The notes: generated by a model from the letters alone, not told the origin. DNA of 58,188 bases from Hoeflea sp. (GCF_030682515.1 NZ_JAUXOD010000131.1:1-58188), one strand, 5' to 3'; shown: positions 11,668 through 21,842, counted from the stretch's first letter. Numbers and translations are program-made.

Positions 11668-12621
11668 TCAAACAGCCCAGGGTGCGAAGGCCGCGGCATT
11701 GACCGCCACCAGTTCACCGTGGCGAACCGAGTTGCGGCGGGCGGGTGCCTCGACCACTTCATAGGCCGACTGATCGGCCAGCAGCGCCCTGAGCGCCATC
11801 GCATTGAGTTTGTGGCCGCCGCGATAGCTGCGGTAGCAGCCGATGAACTGGGCGCCGGCCAGCGCCAGATCGCCCACGGCGTCGAGCGTCTTGTGACGGA
11901 CGAACTCGTCGCGGAAGCGAAGGCCTTCGACATTGATGACCTTGTCGTCGTCACCGATCACCACGGAATTCTCGAGCGAGGAGCCGAGCGCGTGGCCCGA
12001 GGCCCAGAGCCGCTCAACATCGCGCATGAAGCCGAAGGTGCGGGCGCGGGCGAGTTCGCGGCGGAAAGTGTCGGCGGTGACTTCGCCCTTCCAGGACTGG
12101 CGGCCGATCAGCCCCGAGTCGAAATCGATGTCGATCTCGAAGCGGGTGCCGTTGTGCTGGGTGAATTCAGCCCAGGATCCGCCCATCTCGATGCGGACCG
12201 GCTTGATGACGCGCACATAGCGGCGCTTGACGGCGTGATTGACGAGACCGGCGGTATCGATCGCATCGATGAACACGGCGGCGCTGCCGTCCATGATCGG
12301 AACTTCGCTGCCATGCAGATCAATGCTGATATTGTCGACGCCCAGCGCATAGAGCGCGGCCATCAGGTGTTCGACGGTCGCAACGGAGCGATCCGGAGCC
12401 CTGCCCAGCAGCGTGCACAGATCCGTGGAGCCGACCTGGGAGGAAACAGCGCGCACGCTGATGATCTCGCCCGACTGATGATGACGGTTAAAGATGATGC
12501 CGGTGTCGGGATCCGCGGGATGGAAGGTAATGGAGACGCTTTCGCCGGAATGGACGCCGATGCCTGACAGCGAGATTGACCTCGAAATCGTGGTTTGAAG
12601 CCCTACTACATCGCTACTCAT
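11668..12621 (-). CDS. lpxC: UDP-3-O-acyl-N-acetylglucosamine deacetylase LpxC
   Basis: A 317-residue zinc hydrolase catalysing the committed step of lipid A synthesis. Zinc ligands are visible: His in SVATVEHLMAALYALG (about 85) and the HKTLDAVGD segment (His and Asp). Other family motifs present are SEVPIMDGSA and RARTFGF. ATG 12621 (MSSDVVGLQTTI) is the family start; the weak upstream GGCGGA gives little support. Because a strong terminator stands between ftsZ and lpxC, this gene needs its own promoter within about 230 nt upstream (12622-12847). That stretch is AT-richer and has a short GTTAC-N6-GTAAC repeat near 12796-12811, but no convincing -35/-10 pair. Confidence 0.97.
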   Translation of the reverse strand: MSSDVVGLQTTISRSISLSGIGVHSGESVSITFHPADPDTGIIFNRHHQSGEIISVRAVSSQVGSTDLCTLLGRAPDRSVATVEHLMAALYALGVDNISIDLHGSEVPIMDGSAAVFIDAIDTAGLVNHAVKRRYVRVIKPVRIEMGGSWAEFTQHNGTRFEIDIDFDSGLIGRQSWKGEVTADTFRRELARARTFGFMRDVERLWASGHALGSSLENSVVIGDDDKVINVEGLRFRDEFVRHKTLDAVGDLALAGAQFIGCYRSYRGGHKLNAMALRALLADQSAYEVVEAPARRNSVRHGELVAVNAAAFAPWAV

Positions 12622-12847
12622 AAGGTCCGCCGTTTCCCGCATGTTTTGGCACGACCCATAAAGGCCATGTTGTCCCCAGCCGTCAGGAGCAACTCCACGT
12701 ATCCCCCACGTGATTGATTGCCCCATCCCCTTGTCGTCGTCAGGCAAGATACGGCGATGGTTGTCAGTTTCCAAATCACGCTTTTTTTCCTTCTGTTACG
12801 CTCCAGTAACACTCAGCCGGTCCAAATCTTCCATATTTAACAATGGG

Positions 12848-12885
12848 ATAAAAAAATGGCATGGCGACTGCTAAGCCGCCATGCC
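12848..12885 (-). terminator. intrinsic terminator after ftsZ
   Basis: A perfect 9-bp stem (arms 12858-12866 and 12877-12885, loop 10 nt) reads on the minus strand as GGCATGGCG...CGCCATGCC followed at once by ATTTTTTTA. It lies 28 nt beyond the ftsZ stop and should end the ddl-ftsQ-ftsA-ftsZ transcript. Confidence 0.92.
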
Positions 12886-12913
12886 GGGAATATTTCAAGA
12901 TGTTACCGCAGAA

Positions 12914-14626
12914 TCACTTGCTCTGGCGGCGCAGGAAAGCGGGAATCTCGAGTTGTTCGTCCTCGTGACTCGCGCGGGCCTGGGGGGTCATTCTGCCCTG
13001 ATCGTCGAGAAGGCCGCGGCGGGGCGCGTAGACACTCGCCTCGGGCGACAGCGGACGCCGGGCCGCGGGCGCCGGGCCGGACTGCGCCGCCTGGACCGGG
13101 TCATCCTCTTCGCGGCGACCGAGCGAATTCGACAGCCGCTTGAGCAAGCCCATCGGCCCGCGTTCCTCGGCATGGCCATGCGGCAGGGCGCGATGCTCCA
13201 TCTCGGCCTGGACCACCGGCGGGAAATCCTCGACGCGGGGCATGCGGACCGGCTCTGCCTCGGTGCGCAGCTGCGGCGCGGGCGCCACAGGCTGCTGGAT
13301 CGCCGGCGCTGCCGGACGCTGCGGGGCGGTCATGGCCGGCTGCTGCGGTGCGGCCATTTCGCCATTGCTGGCAAACAGGCGGCTTTGCGGCTGAAAGCCG
13401 GGCTGCGCGGCGGCCGGAGCGGCCTCGCTCCGGGCTGCCATGTCCATCCGGGTCGCGATGTCGAGTTCGCGCTCAAGTTCGGCTTCGGCGGTCAGGATGG
13501 CCTCGGCCACCTGGTCCCGGGCGACAGGCGCCATGGCGGGCTGCGGAGCCGGCGCCGGACGCGCGGCCTGCGGCTGTGCGGCCTGGGCCGGCATGGCTGT
13601 GGCCGGACGCGGCGCCGGGCGCGGCGCGGCCATCATCGGACGGTGGTCGACGGCGCCCTCGACACGGTCGATGCCGGTGGCCACCACCGAGACGCGGATC
13701 AGGCCTTCAAGCGCTTCGTCGAAGGTGGCGCCCAGGATGATGTTGGCGTCGGCGTCGACTTCCTCGCGGATGCGGGTTGCCGCCTCGTCGACTTCGAACA
13801 GGGTCATGTCGCGGCCGCCGGTGATCGAGATCAGGAGGCCCTGCGCGCCCTTCATCGTGGTCTCGTCGAGCAGCGGATTGGCGATGGCGGCTTCGGCGGC
13901 GGCCATGGCGCGGCCATCGCCCGAGGCTTCGCCGGTGCCCATCATCGCCCGGCCCATCTCGCGCATCACCGAACGGACGTCGGCGAAGTCGAGGTTGATC
14001 AGGCCTTCCTTGACCATCAGGTCGGTGATGCAGGCAACGCCCGAATACAGCACCTGGTCGGCCATCGCGAAGGCGTCGGCGAAGGTGGTCTTGTCATTGG
14101 CGATGCGGAACAGGTTCTGGTTGGGGATGACGATCAGGGTATCGACGCATTTCTGCAGTTCCTCGATGCCGGCCTCGGCCAGCCGCATGCGGCGCTGGCC
14201 TTCGAAGTGGAACGGCTTGGTGACCACGCCGACGGTCAGGATGCCCTTGTTGCGGGCGGCCTGGGCGACGACGGGTGCAGCGCCGGTTCCGGTGCCCCCG
14301 CCCATGCCGGCGGTGACGAAGCACATGTGGGTGCCGTTGAGGTGATCGAGGATCTCATCGATGCATTCCTCGGCGGCCGCGCGGCCGACTTCCGGCTGCG
14401 ATCCGGCGCCAAGGCCTTCGGTGACGGAGGCGCCAAGCTGGATGATCCGTTCGGCCTTCGACATGGTCAGCGCCTGGGCATCCGTGTTGGCGACGACGAA
14501 ATCGACGCCCTGGAGCCCTGCATTGATCATGTTGTTGACGGCATTGCCGCCGCCTCCGCCCACGCCGAACACCGTGATGCGCGGCTTCAGCTCGGTGATG
14601 TCCGGCTTCTGCAAATTGATGGTCAT
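12914..14626 (-). CDS. ftsZ: cell division protein FtsZ (long rhizobial form)
   Basis: A 570-residue tubulin-like GTPase that forms the cytokinetic ring. The GTP-binding signature GMGGGTGTG is at 107-115, with [11 protein letters not shown] (20-30) and the NLDFADV synergy-loop segment downstream. The conserved core ends near residue 320. It is followed by about 230 residues of Pro/Ala/Gln-rich linker and then the C-terminal peptide EIPAFLRRQ that binds FtsA and other partners. Length and linker match the long FtsZ of rhizobia. ATG 14626 has AAGGAAGGA upstream. It lies 58 nt after ftsA and is the last gene of its transcript. Confidence 0.98.
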   Translation of the reverse strand: MTINLQKPDITELKPRITVFGVGGGGGNAVNNMINAGLQGVDFVVANTDAQALTMSKAERIIQLGASVTEGLGAGSQPEVGRAAAEECIDEILDHLNGTHMCFVTAGMGGGTGTGAAPVVAQAARNKGILTVGVVTKPFHFEGQRRMRLAEAGIEELQKCVDTLIVIPNQNLFRIANDKTTFADAFAMADQVLYSGVACITDLMVKEGLINLDFADVRSVMREMGRAMMGTGEASGDGRAMAAAEAAIANPLLDETTMKGAQGLLISITGGRDMTLFEVDEAATRIREEVDADANIILGATFDEALEGLIRVSVVATGIDRVEGAVDHRPMMAAPRPAPRPATAMPAQAAQPQAARPAPAPQPAMAPVARDQVAEAILTAEAELERELDIATRMDMAARSEAAPAAAQPGFQPQSRLFASNGEMAAPQQPAMTAPQRPAAPAIQQPVAPAPQLRTEAEPVRMPRVEDFPPVVQAEMEHRALPHGHAEERGPMGLLKRLSNSLGRREEDDPVQAAQSGPAPAARRPLSPEASVYAPRRGLLDDQGRMTPQARASHEDEQLEIPAFLRRQSK

Positions 14627-14684
14627 GGCACCCGTTCCTTCCTTGTCGCATGGCCGCACCGCCGTGTGGGCCAATTCTGTAAAT

Positions 14685-16013
14685 TCAAAAACTCTCTTTG
14701 AGCCACTGCCCCATGCGGGACAGCCGTCCGCCGGCGCCGGCCATGGCGGCAAAACCGCCCTCGCCCGCGCCGTGTGATTCAAGATGGGCGACCTGCGGAT
14801 AAATCATCAGGCCCACCGCCGTGGAGAATGCCGGTCCCTTGGCCGCCGCAGGCAGTCCGGAGACCCCCAGCGGCCGGCCGATGCGGACGTTGCGCGCGAG
14901 AATCCGCCGGGCCGATTCCGACAGGCCCGTCAGCTGGCTGGCGCCGCCGGTCAGCACGATGCGCTTGCCGACGATCGACGAGTAGCCCGACTGCTGGATG
15001 CGGTCGCGCAGCATTTCCAGTGTTTCCTCGACCCGGGCGCGCACGATGCGCGAGACCAGCCCGCGCGGCACATGGGTTGGCAGGTCGCGCTCGTCCTCGC
15101 CGATCGGCGGGATGGAGATCACGTCGCGGTCCTCGCCCGCCTGCGGCAGCGCCGAGCCGTGCACAACCTTGATGCGCTCCGCGTCGTCGAGCCGGGTCGA
15201 CAGGCCGCGCGCCAAATCCATGGTCACATGCTGGCCGCCGAGCGCGATCGCGTCGGCATGCACCAGCTTGCCTTCGGCGAACACGGAGATCGTCGTGGTG
15301 CCGCCGCCCATGTCGATGGCGGCACAGCCCATTTCCGCCTCGTCGGCGACCAGCGCCGCAAGTCCGGACGCATAAGGCGTCGCCACCATCGCCTCGACGG
15401 TGAGATGGGCGCGGTTGATCGACAGTTCGAGATTCTTGAGCGGCGCGCGGTCGGCCGTCAGCACATGCATGTCGACGCCCAGGACATCGCCATACATGCC
15501 GGCGGGATCGGAGATGCCGCGCTCGCCATCCAGCGTATAGCTCGACGGCAGCGAATGCAGGATGGCGCGCTCGTGCAGATGGCTCTGCCGCGTCGCCGCG
15601 TTGACCACCTTCGCCAGGTCCCCCGAGGCGATTTCATGGCCGCCGAGATTGACCGAGGAGGAATGGATTTCACTCGAGAGCCGGCCTGCGGTGACATTGA
15701 CGATCAGGCTTTCGACCGTCACGCCGGCCATGCGCTCGGCGGCATCGACGGCGAGGCGAACCGAGTTCTCCACCGCGTCCATGTCGGAAATGACGCCTGC
15801 CTTGAGCCCGCGCGACTTCTGGTGGCCAAGCCCGATGATCTCGATCTTGTGGGTGCGGCCCGACAGGATCTCGCTGCCTTCGACCGGGGTCAGCCGGCCG
15901 ATCATGCAGACAACCTTGGACGAGCCGATGTCGAGCACGGTGACAATGCTGGCGCGCTTGGTCGACAGCGGCTTGAGCCGCGGCAACATGGAGGAGGGGC
16001 GGAACAGGCTCAC
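14685..16013 (-). CDS. ftsA: cell division protein FtsA
   Basis: A 442-residue actin-like ATPase that tethers FtsZ to the membrane. Visible features: phosphate-1 loop [16 protein letters not shown] near the N terminus, the [16 protein letters not shown] phosphate-2 segment, [13 protein letters not shown], and a C-terminal amphipathic helix ([15 protein letters not shown]) for membrane binding. The start is GTG at 16013, forming a GTGA overlap with the ftsQ stop and preceded by GGAG. The alternative ATG at 15989 has no ribosome site and would remove the family-typical [15 protein letters not shown] leader. Confidence 0.97.
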   Translation of the reverse strand: MSLFRPSSMLPRLKPLSTKRASIVTVLDIGSSKVVCMIGRLTPVEGSEILSGRTHKIEIIGLGHQKSRGLKAGVISDMDAVENSVRLAVDAAERMAGVTVESLIVNVTAGRLSSEIHSSSVNLGGHEIASGDLAKVVNAATRQSHLHERAILHSLPSSYTLDGERGISDPAGMYGDVLGVDMHVLTADRAPLKNLELSINRAHLTVEAMVATPYASGLAALVADEAEMGCAAIDMGGGTTTISVFAEGKLVHADAIALGGQHVTMDLARGLSTRLDDAERIKVVHGSALPQAGEDRDVISIPPIGEDERDLPTHVPRGLVSRIVRARVEETLEMLRDRIQQSGYSSIVGKRIVLTGGASQLTGLSESARRILARNVRIGRPLGVSGLPAAAKGPAFSTAVGLMIYPQVAHLESHGAGEGGFAAMAGAGGRLSRMGQWLKESF

Positions 16014-16930
16014 GTCCTTTTCTCCGCCTTGATCGCCTTCGCCCGCGCTTCAAGGGCTTCCTTGCGGCGTTCGAACGAGGTTTCGGAAAGCCGGAGCGTC
16101 ACCCGGTCTTCGAGCCTGAGGTCGACGACGGTGATGTCGCGCGACAGCACGTCCCGGCCGGCGTCGAAGGCGGCAAAGCGTGACAGCGCCGCGCCGATGT
16201 CGTCCTCGGGCAGGCTCAGCGTCACGCCATTGTCGAGGCGCAGGTCCCAGCGCCGGTCGGCGATGCGGATGGCGGCCTTCACACGGGCGCGAAGTTCGGG
16301 ATGGAACAGAAGCCGGGCTTCGAGTTCGTCGGCGGCGCGGTCGGCGCCAAGCCCGACATAGAGCGGCAGGTCGGCATGGCGGGCGCCGGTCAGCGGCGCG
16401 ATCACCTCACCGCGCGCATCGATCAGCGACAGCATGTCGCCATGCTGCCAGATGCCCACGGGCTCGCGCTCGGTGAGCTGGACCGACAGGCCGCGCGGAT
16501 AGATCTTCTGCACCCGCGCCTCGGTGACCCAGGGCAGATGCAGCAGCTTCTCCCGCGCCGCATGGGCGTCGATAGCGACCACCGAGGTGCTGCCGTCAAG
16601 CCCGAGCTGCTGCAGGATGTCGATGTCGGAGGTCTCGCGGTTGCCGCTGACCTGGACATCCTCGAGCGCGAAGCCCGCGCCGGTGGTCACGGCCTGCGTC
16701 ACGGCATGGGTATGGCCGCCAAGCGTCATGCCGTAAAAGCCGGTGGCGGCCAGGAAGGCGCAGGCCGCGACAGAGCCCGCATGCGGACGGATCTCCAGCT
16801 TGCCGGTGGCGAGTGCGGCGAGATGGCGGGCCGGACGGCGCAGAAAACGCGGCAGAACAAAAGCGCCCGGGAACGCTTCGCGTCCGGACGCCGTCGCCGC
16901 AGGGGCGGCTCTGCCTTGGTTTTCCGTCAT
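16010..16930 (-). CDS. ftsQ: cell division protein FtsQ
   Basis: A 306-residue bitopic inner-membrane protein, central to divisome assembly. It has a short cytoplasmic tail, one transmembrane helix (about residues 50-72), then a periplasmic POTRA domain ([20 protein letters not shown]) and a beta domain. ATG 16930 is chosen because it makes an ATGA overlap with the ddl stop; an in-frame ATG at 16960 would lengthen the overlap to 34 nt with no better ribosome site. Confidence 0.93.
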   Translation of the reverse strand: MTENQGRAAPAATASGREAFPGAFVLPRFLRRPARHLAALATGKLEIRPHAGSVAACAFLAATGFYGMTLGGHTHAVTQAVTTGAGFALEDVQVSGNRETSDIDILQQLGLDGSTSVVAIDAHAAREKLLHLPWVTEARVQKIYPRGLSVQLTEREPVGIWQHGDMLSLIDARGEVIAPLTGARHADLPLYVGLGADRAADELEARLLFHPELRARVKAAIRIADRRWDLRLDNGVTLSLPEDDIGAALSRFAAFDAGRDVLSRDITVVDLRLEDRVTLRLSETSFERRKEALEARAKAIKAEKRT

Positions 16931-17865
16931 CGACGACACGAAGCGTCCTCCACCATCCAACTGACAAATTCTTCGAACGAATGCCCTGCCTGAAGGGCCA
17001 TCTCGGGCGCGAGCGATGTCGGTGTCATGCCGGGCTGGGTGTTGATTTCGAGCCAGATGACCTCTCCATTCTCGGAGAAACGGTCATCATAGCGGAAATC
17101 GGACCTGCTCACGCCGCGACAGCCGATCGCTTGATGCGCCTTCAAAGCCAACCTACGTATTTTTTGGTAAACAATTGGTGAAATTTCCGCCGGGCAAACG
17201 TGTTTCGAGCCTCCGGCCACATATTTTGAATCATAATCATAGAAGCTGTGTCCTTGCGGCACGATCTCGGTGACCGCCAGCGCCACGTCTCCCATGATGG
17301 TGCAGGTGAGCTCGCGCCCGGCAATGTAGCGCTCGACCATCACCTCATCCCCATATTTCCACTCGCCCGAGGTCAGCACCTGCGGCGGATGGCTCTGGTT
17401 TTCCTGGACGATGACGACCCCGAAGCTCGAGCCCTCGTTGACCGGCTTGACCACATAGGGCGGCTTCATCGGGTGCGCCGAGGTGATCTCATGCCGGTTC
17501 ATCACCTTGGACTCCGCCACCGGAATGCCCACCGCCTTGGCGACGATCTTGGACAGCCGCTTGTCCATGGCGAGCGCCGATGCGGCCACGCCGGAATGGG
17601 TGTAGGGAATCCCCAGGTATTCGAGCACGCCCTGGATGGTGCCGTCCTCGCCGTAGGGCCCGTGCAGCGCGTTGAAGGCGACATCGGGCCTGAGCTCGGC
17701 CAGCACCGCGGCGATGTCCTTGCCGACATCGACGCGGGTGACCCGGTAGCCCGCCCGCTCCAGCGCATCGGCGCAGGGCCTGCCCGAGGCCAGGCTCACC
17801 GGGCGCTCGGAGGAAAAGCCGCCCATCAGCACGGCCACGTGTTTCTTTGGTGTGTCGGAAGTCAT
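16927..17865 (-). CDS. ddl: D-alanine--D-alanine ligase
   Basis: A 312-residue ATP-grasp enzyme making the D-Ala-D-Ala dipeptide for peptidoglycan stems. Motifs: [14 protein letters not shown] at the N terminus, [29 protein letters not shown] (ATP grasp), [11 protein letters not shown] and [15 protein letters not shown] (metal and substrate binding). ATG 17865 has GAGGGG upstream; the open frame extends to 18117 but the extra part is not family-like. The DNA at about 17140-17240 is more AT-rich than its surroundings, although the protein stays conserved there. It is the first gene of the ddl-ftsQ-ftsA-ftsZ unit, cut off from murB by 4.6 kb, so a promoter must lie upstream. Confidence 0.96.
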   Translation of the reverse strand: MTSDTPKKHVAVLMGGFSSERPVSLASGRPCADALERAGYRVTRVDVGKDIAAVLAELRPDVAFNALHGPYGEDGTIQGVLEYLGIPYTHSGVAASALAMDKRLSKIVAKAVGIPVAESKVMNRHEITSAHPMKPPYVVKPVNEGSSFGVVIVQENQSHPPQVLTSGEWKYGDEVMVERYIAGRELTCTIMGDVALAVTEIVPQGHSFYDYDSKYVAGGSKHVCPAEISPIVYQKIRRLALKAHQAIGCRGVSRSDFRYDDRFSENGEVIWLEINTQPGMTPTSLAPEMALQAGHSFEEFVSWMVEDASCRR

Positions 17866-18168
17866 CAAGTCCCCTCGTCTCGCCGCGGTCGCGCGCCTGT
17901 TGCCGCCGGTCAGTCCGCGCGCCCTGCCGTCCGGCTTTCGCCAAACATCACCGGATCTGGCAAGATACAGGCCAGAATACCGGGCGAAGGTTGCGCCAAG
18001 CCATCCAGCGCATTCCGGGCAGGCGATTTTGCGGCGGGTAGTTGCCGCAGGCAGAGCATGGGCCCGGGGCTCCGGCTCCGTCGCCCGCGCCAGGCTTGCG
18101 CGGCGGGCGCAAGCCATGCCATTTCTTGGACCAAGACACCGTCCCGTCCCTCACCCGGAATGCCTCTC
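17866..18168. other. divergent intergenic region, ddl / P1 peptidase
   Basis: About 300 nt between two divergent genes. It must carry the promoter for ddl-ftsQ-ftsA-ftsZ and probably one for the peptidase. It is GC-rich apart from a slightly AT-richer patch near 17945-17985. I see no convincing -35/-10 pair, no CtrA-type TTAA-N7-TTAA motif and no RNA gene. Confidence 0.5.
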
Positions 18169-19296
18169 ATGTCCCCCACCCCCATGCCCCGATCCTGGAC
18201 CACCACCCCCTCGGGCAAGCTGCGCGCGCGGGGGCTGGGGCTGATGTTCGAGGGGGAGTGCGGGCCGCACAATGCGATCACCGATGTGGCGGGCGTCAGC
18301 CTCGGCTACGTGACGCTGATGGAAGGCCACGGGCCATTGGTTCCTGGCCAGGGTCCGGTGCGCACCGGGGTGACGGCGATCCTGCCGCGGCCGGTCGCGG
18401 CGCTGCACCAGCCGCTGTTTGCGGGTTTCTTCAGCCTGAACGGCAACGGCGAGTTGAGCGGCACGCACTACATCGAGGAGACCGGCAAGTTCGGCCTGCC
18501 GATCACCATCACCAACACCCATTCCTGCGGCATTGCCCGGGATGCGACGATCCGCTGGGCGGTCGATGCGCTCGCCGATCGCTACCATGACGATTTCGCG
18601 CTGCCGGTGGCGGCCGAGACCTATGACGGGTACCTGAACGACATCAACGGTTTCCATGTGACCGCCGACCACGTTGTGGCCGCCATTGACACTGCCCGCG
18701 GCGGCGCTGTCGAGGAAGGCAGCGTCGGCGGCGGCACCGGCATGAAATGCTTCGGCTTCAAGGCCGGCTCCGGCACGTCCTCGCGACTGGTTCCCTATGA
18801 TGGCGCGGACTTCACCACAGGCGTGTTCGTGCAGGCCAATTTCGGCACGCGACGGCATCTGACCGTGCTCGGCCGGACCATGGGCGCCGACCCCGAGCTG
18901 CCGCAGATGCAGAGCACGCAGCCCGACAGGGAACTGAGCTCGATCATCGTCGTCATCGCCACCGACGCGCCGTTCCTGCCGCATCAGCTCAAGCGGCTCG
19001 CCCGGCGCGCCACCTTCGGCATAGGCCGCACCGGCGGCATGGCCAATCACGGCTCGGGCGACCTGTTCCTGGCGTTCTCGACGGCGAACACGGACTTCGC
19101 CCCCGGCGCCGTCCGCGCCGCCCGCTTTGTCCCCGACGAGGACATGGATCCGTTCTTCGAGGCGGTGGTGCAGGCGACCGAAGAGGCCATTTTGAATGCG
19201 ATGATCGCCAACGAGGCCATGACCGGCCGGGACGGCAATGTCGTTCCGGCACTGCCGCATGCGGCGGTGAAGCGGGCGCTGGGCCTGGCGGACTGA
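18169..19296 (+). CDS. P1/DmpA family (S58) autoprocessing aminopeptidase
   Basis: A 375-residue member of the DmpA/BapA N-terminal nucleophile family. These proenzymes cut themselves before a serine that becomes the catalytic N terminus of the beta chain and then release N-terminal (often D- or beta-) amino acids. Family segments: CGPHNAITDVAGVSLGYVTL, NGNGELSGTHYIEE, ITNTHSCGIARDA, EGSVGGGTGMKCFGF and SIIVVIATDAPFLPHQLKRL. The predicted nucleophile is Ser258; the residue before it is Ser, not the usual Gly. ATG 18169 has GGA nine bases upstream; ATGs at 18160 and 18184 are possible too. No signal peptide. It is on the plus strand inside the minus-strand division cluster and converges with a cyclase gene, 28 nt between stops. 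Confidence 0.88.
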   Translation: MSPTPMPRSWTTTPSGKLRARGLGLMFEGECGPHNAITDVAGVSLGYVTLMEGHGPLVPGQGPVRTGVTAILPRPVAALHQPLFAGFFSLNGNGELSGTHYIEETGKFGLPITITNTHSCGIARDATIRWAVDALADRYHDDFALPVAAETYDGYLNDINGFHVTADHVVAAIDTARGGAVEEGSVGGGTGMKCFGFKAGSGTSSRLVPYDGADFTTGVFVQANFGTRRHLTVLGRTMGADPELPQMQSTQPDRELSSIIVVIATDAPFLPHQLKRLARRATFGIGRTGGMANHGSGDLFLAFSTANTDFAPGAVRAARFVPDEDMDPFFEAVVQATEEAILNAMIANEAMTGRDGNVVPALPHAAVKRALGLAD

Positions 19297-19324
19297 ACCG
19301 CGCGGCAGCGTTGCAGGCCGGGGT

Positions 19325-20182
19325 TCAGGTCGGAGACACTTTTGCGACCGGTTCGATCCCGGCGGCCTGGCGAAGCGGCGGGGCCGTGTCGTAGGACAGC
19401 ACGATGCGGTTCCGGCCGCCTTCCTTGGCGTCATAGAGCGCCTTGTCGGCACGCGAAAAGGTCTCGCGGAACTTCTGGTCCGCCAGCGCCCGTGTCACGC
19501 CGCCCGAAATGGTGACGCGAACCGTCTCGTCATCGACGGTGGTCCGCATCCGCGCGACCCTCTGGCGGGCGACCTCGCCGAGAGCGGCGAACTCGGCGAA
19601 GCTCAACTCCGAACTGAACGCCGCGAATTCTTCGCCGCCGATGCGCGCGCAAAATCCCTTGTCGCCAAAGACCGCCGAGAGCATGTCGGCGACGGCGACG
19701 ATCACCTCGTCCCCGGCCGCGTGGCCGTACCTGTCGTTGACCAGCTTGAACCGGTCGATGTCGATGACCATCAGCGACTTGTCGACGTGGCAGTCGTTGA
19801 AGCGTTCGAGAAAGGCGCGGCGGTTGGGCAGTCCCGACAGCACGTCGGTGCGGCTCAGCAGTTCCAGTTCCGCCCGCGACACGCCGAGATCATAGATCGC
19901 GAAGCCCAGAACCGCATAGACCACGAAAGCGACGGAAAAGGCGATGGTGGGCGTCAGCACGGTGGCGGCGATCAGCCCGGCCCAGAGCGTATAGGGAAGC
20001 AGGTCGAAGACGTACATCACCCAATGGGCAACGAGATTGATGCCATAGGCGATCACGGCGATCTTGCACGCCATCACCAGCGCCTTGCCCCAGACATGCC
20101 GATGGGAATCGAATTCCCCCAGCGTCAGTTGCCGGATGATCCAGTCGCGGGTCCTGCCCACCATGTACCTGTTCGAGTTCAT
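19325..20182 (-). CDS. membrane diguanylate cyclase (GGEEF), tandem copy 1
   Basis: A 285-residue protein with two hydrophobic segments (about 34-58 and 66-97) and a C-terminal GGDEF domain (about 105-265). The active-site motif RIGGEEF is at 180-186, with DIDRFKLVNDRYGHAAGD before it, so cyclase activity is expected. The RxxD inhibitory site is absent: GDKG stands where it should be. No periplasmic or PAS sensor is present; the membrane helices may sense directly. The start could also be ATG 20164 (MVGRTRDW), which aligns better with the next copy; neither has a good ribosome site. It is a clear paralogue of the adjacent upstream gene. Confidence 0.9.
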   Translation of the reverse strand: MNSNRYMVGRTRDWIIRQLTLGEFDSHRHVWGKALVMACKIAVIAYGINLVAHWVMYVFDLLPYTLWAGLIAATVLTPTIAFSVAFVVYAVLGFAIYDLGVSRAELELLSRTDVLSGLPNRRAFLERFNDCHVDKSLMVIDIDRFKLVNDRYGHAAGDEVIVAVADMLSAVFGDKGFCARIGGEEFAAFSSELSFAEFAALGEVARQRVARMRTTVDDETVRVTISGGVTRALADQKFRETFSRADKALYDAKEGGRNRIVLSYDTAPPLRQAAGIEPVAKVSPT

Positions 20183-20368
20183 CGGGGCTAAATTAGAGAG
20201 GCCGGATTAACAGAATGCTCCCGTCAAACCCGGGTTTTGCAGCGATTTGCCGCAAAAAACCGATGATGGGAGCCCGAACACTTGCCTTGGTGAACATCCG
20301 ACTAACCGGATTGGCCGGCGGTGCCGGATGATCCATCCGAGCCATGGAAACGATCGCCAGGAGGAAGC

Positions 20369-21235
20369 TCAGGCGGCGATGGTCTTGGCGTCGTGCGCCG
20401 GAGGGTGCGCCGCGCCCTCCTCCTCGTCGGCCTGGACGGACAGCACGATCCGGTCGCGGCCGCTGGTCTTGGCTTGATAGAGCGCCTTGTCGGCGCGCGA
20501 GAAGGTCTGGCCGAAGCTCTGTCCGGCCTGCGCGCGGGCGATGCCGCCCGAAGCGGTCACGCCAAAGGCGCCCGTATCCGTCGTGATCCGCAAGGCAGCA
20601 ATCCGGACCCGGGCGATCTCGGCAAGGCCCGCAAATTCCGCGAACGGCATCGAGGAACTGAACACGGCGAACTCCTCGCCGCCGATGCGCGCGCACAGGC
20701 AGGGCTCGCCGAAGACATCGACCAGAACGGCCGCGACCCTGGCAATCGCAACGTCGCCGGACGAATGCCCGTAGGTGTCGTTGACGGTCTTGAAGCGGTC
20801 GACGTCAAAGACCACCATCGTCTTGTCCAGATCGCACTTGTCGAACGCATCCTGGAAGGCGCGCCGGTTGGCCAGCCCCGACAGCATGTCGGTCCGGCTG
20901 ATCCGTTCCAGTTCCGCCCGCGACACACCCAGATCGTGGATCGCGAAGCCGAAGACCATGTAGGAGCCTATGGCCAGAACAAAGGTGATGGGCGGCGTGA
21001 GGACAGTGGCGACAACAAGCGCCTCGGCCAGGCTGTAGGGCAGCAGGTCAAGCCCGTACATGAGGAAGTGGGCGCAGAGATTGAGGCCATAGGCCAGAAG
21101 CGAGACCTTGATCGCGACCCAGACCGACTTGCGGCAGACGTCACGGTAGGAGCTGAACTCCCCGAGCATCAACTGCTTGACAATCCAGCTTCGGGTCATG
21201 CCGACCATGTACACACTCCGTTTTGTGAGCGGCAT
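20369..21235 (-). CDS. membrane diguanylate cyclase (GGEEF), tandem copy 2
   Basis: A 288-residue protein with the same plan as its neighbour: a short N-terminal VGMTRSWIVKQLMLGEF segment, two hydrophobic helices, then a GGDEF domain with RIGGEEF and DVDRFKTVNDTYGHSSGD. By eye more than half of the aligned positions are identical to copy 1, including the linker FGFAI-DLGVSRAELE, so the pair arose by local duplication. No RxxD inhibitory site. The C-terminal tails differ, ending here EEEGAAHPPAHDAKTIAA. It is 186 nt upstream of copy 1, so separate promoters are possible. Confidence 0.9.
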   Translation of the reverse strand: MPLTKRSVYMVGMTRSWIVKQLMLGEFSSYRDVCRKSVWVAIKVSLLAYGLNLCAHFLMYGLDLLPYSLAEALVVATVLTPPITFVLAIGSYMVFGFAIHDLGVSRAELERISRTDMLSGLANRRAFQDAFDKCDLDKTMVVFDVDRFKTVNDTYGHSSGDVAIARVAAVLVDVFGEPCLCARIGGEEFAVFSSSMPFAEFAGLAEIARVRIAALRITTDTGAFGVTASGGIARAQAGQSFGQTFSRADKALYQAKTSGRDRIVLSVQADEEEGAAHPPAHDAKTIAA

Positions 21236-21365
21236 GGTAGAGCCGGCGCATTAAGATTGTCCTGCGCTGGCACACGCAGGGGCCCAAGGACTTCCCGGCT
21301 CGAGATAATTGATGCTTGAAACACACCGCATGGTTAAGGCCGGGTAAACAGGATCCGCCAAGGGC

Positions 21366-21842
21366 TTAAGCGACGCGCTGAAACTGCATGATCCAGTTGG
21401 TTTCCCAATTTGAGCCGCCATCGGACGAGAAGGCCTGTTCCCAGCGGCAGGACTCCGGTCCAAGGCTGATCCAGGTGAAGCGCACCCTGATCGGGCGTCC
21501 CTCGAAGCTGTCGTCGGCGTAAAACGTGCCGACGCCATTGTCGAACCGGCCCACCACCGGCACGTCGAGATTGTGCGGGTTGCGATGATCGAGCCACCAG
21601 ATTGCCCATGTTCCGGCTTCGGGGTCATGGGAGCGCAGCGCCACGGCGCGGTAGGGGCCGCCGGGAAAGTCGATGAAATTGTCCTCGATGTTGCCGTTGC
21701 CGCCCAGCATCGGGCGGGTCGCGCTGGTCCCATCGAACTCCTCCCACGCGTCGCTTCCGGCAAGCCGCACCTTGAGACGGCGGTGGCGGACAGTCCAGTC
21801 ACCGAAGACGAAATCGAAATCATGGCAGGCAGTGTCGGCCAT
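21366..21842 (-). CDS. DUF1579-like hypothetical protein
   Basis: A 158-residue cytoplasmic protein with no signal peptide or membrane helix. The opening CHDFDFVFGDWTVRHRRLK and repeated aromatic beta-strand segments (GTWAIWWLDHRNPH, RVRFTWISLGPESCRWEQAF, NWETNWIMQFQRV) resemble DUF1579-type beta-barrel or lipocalin-like proteins, whose function is unknown. ATG 21842 has GGGAG seven bases upstream, which fixes the start. It lies 148 nt downstream of the GFA-family gene on the same strand. Confidence 0.7.
   Translation of the reverse strand: MADTACHDFDFVFGDWTVRHRRLKVRLAGSDAWEEFDGTSATRPMLGGNGNIEDNFIDFPGGPYRAVALRSHDPEAGTWAIWWLDHRNPHNLDVPVVGRFDNGVGTFYADDSFEGRPIRVRFTWISLGPESCRWEQAFSSDGGSNWETNWIMQFQRVA

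Noticed and set aside
17142-17240. AT-rich patch inside ddl as a sign of foreign DNA
   Set aside because: The protein stays in frame and conserved across the patch, so it is only local codon drift.
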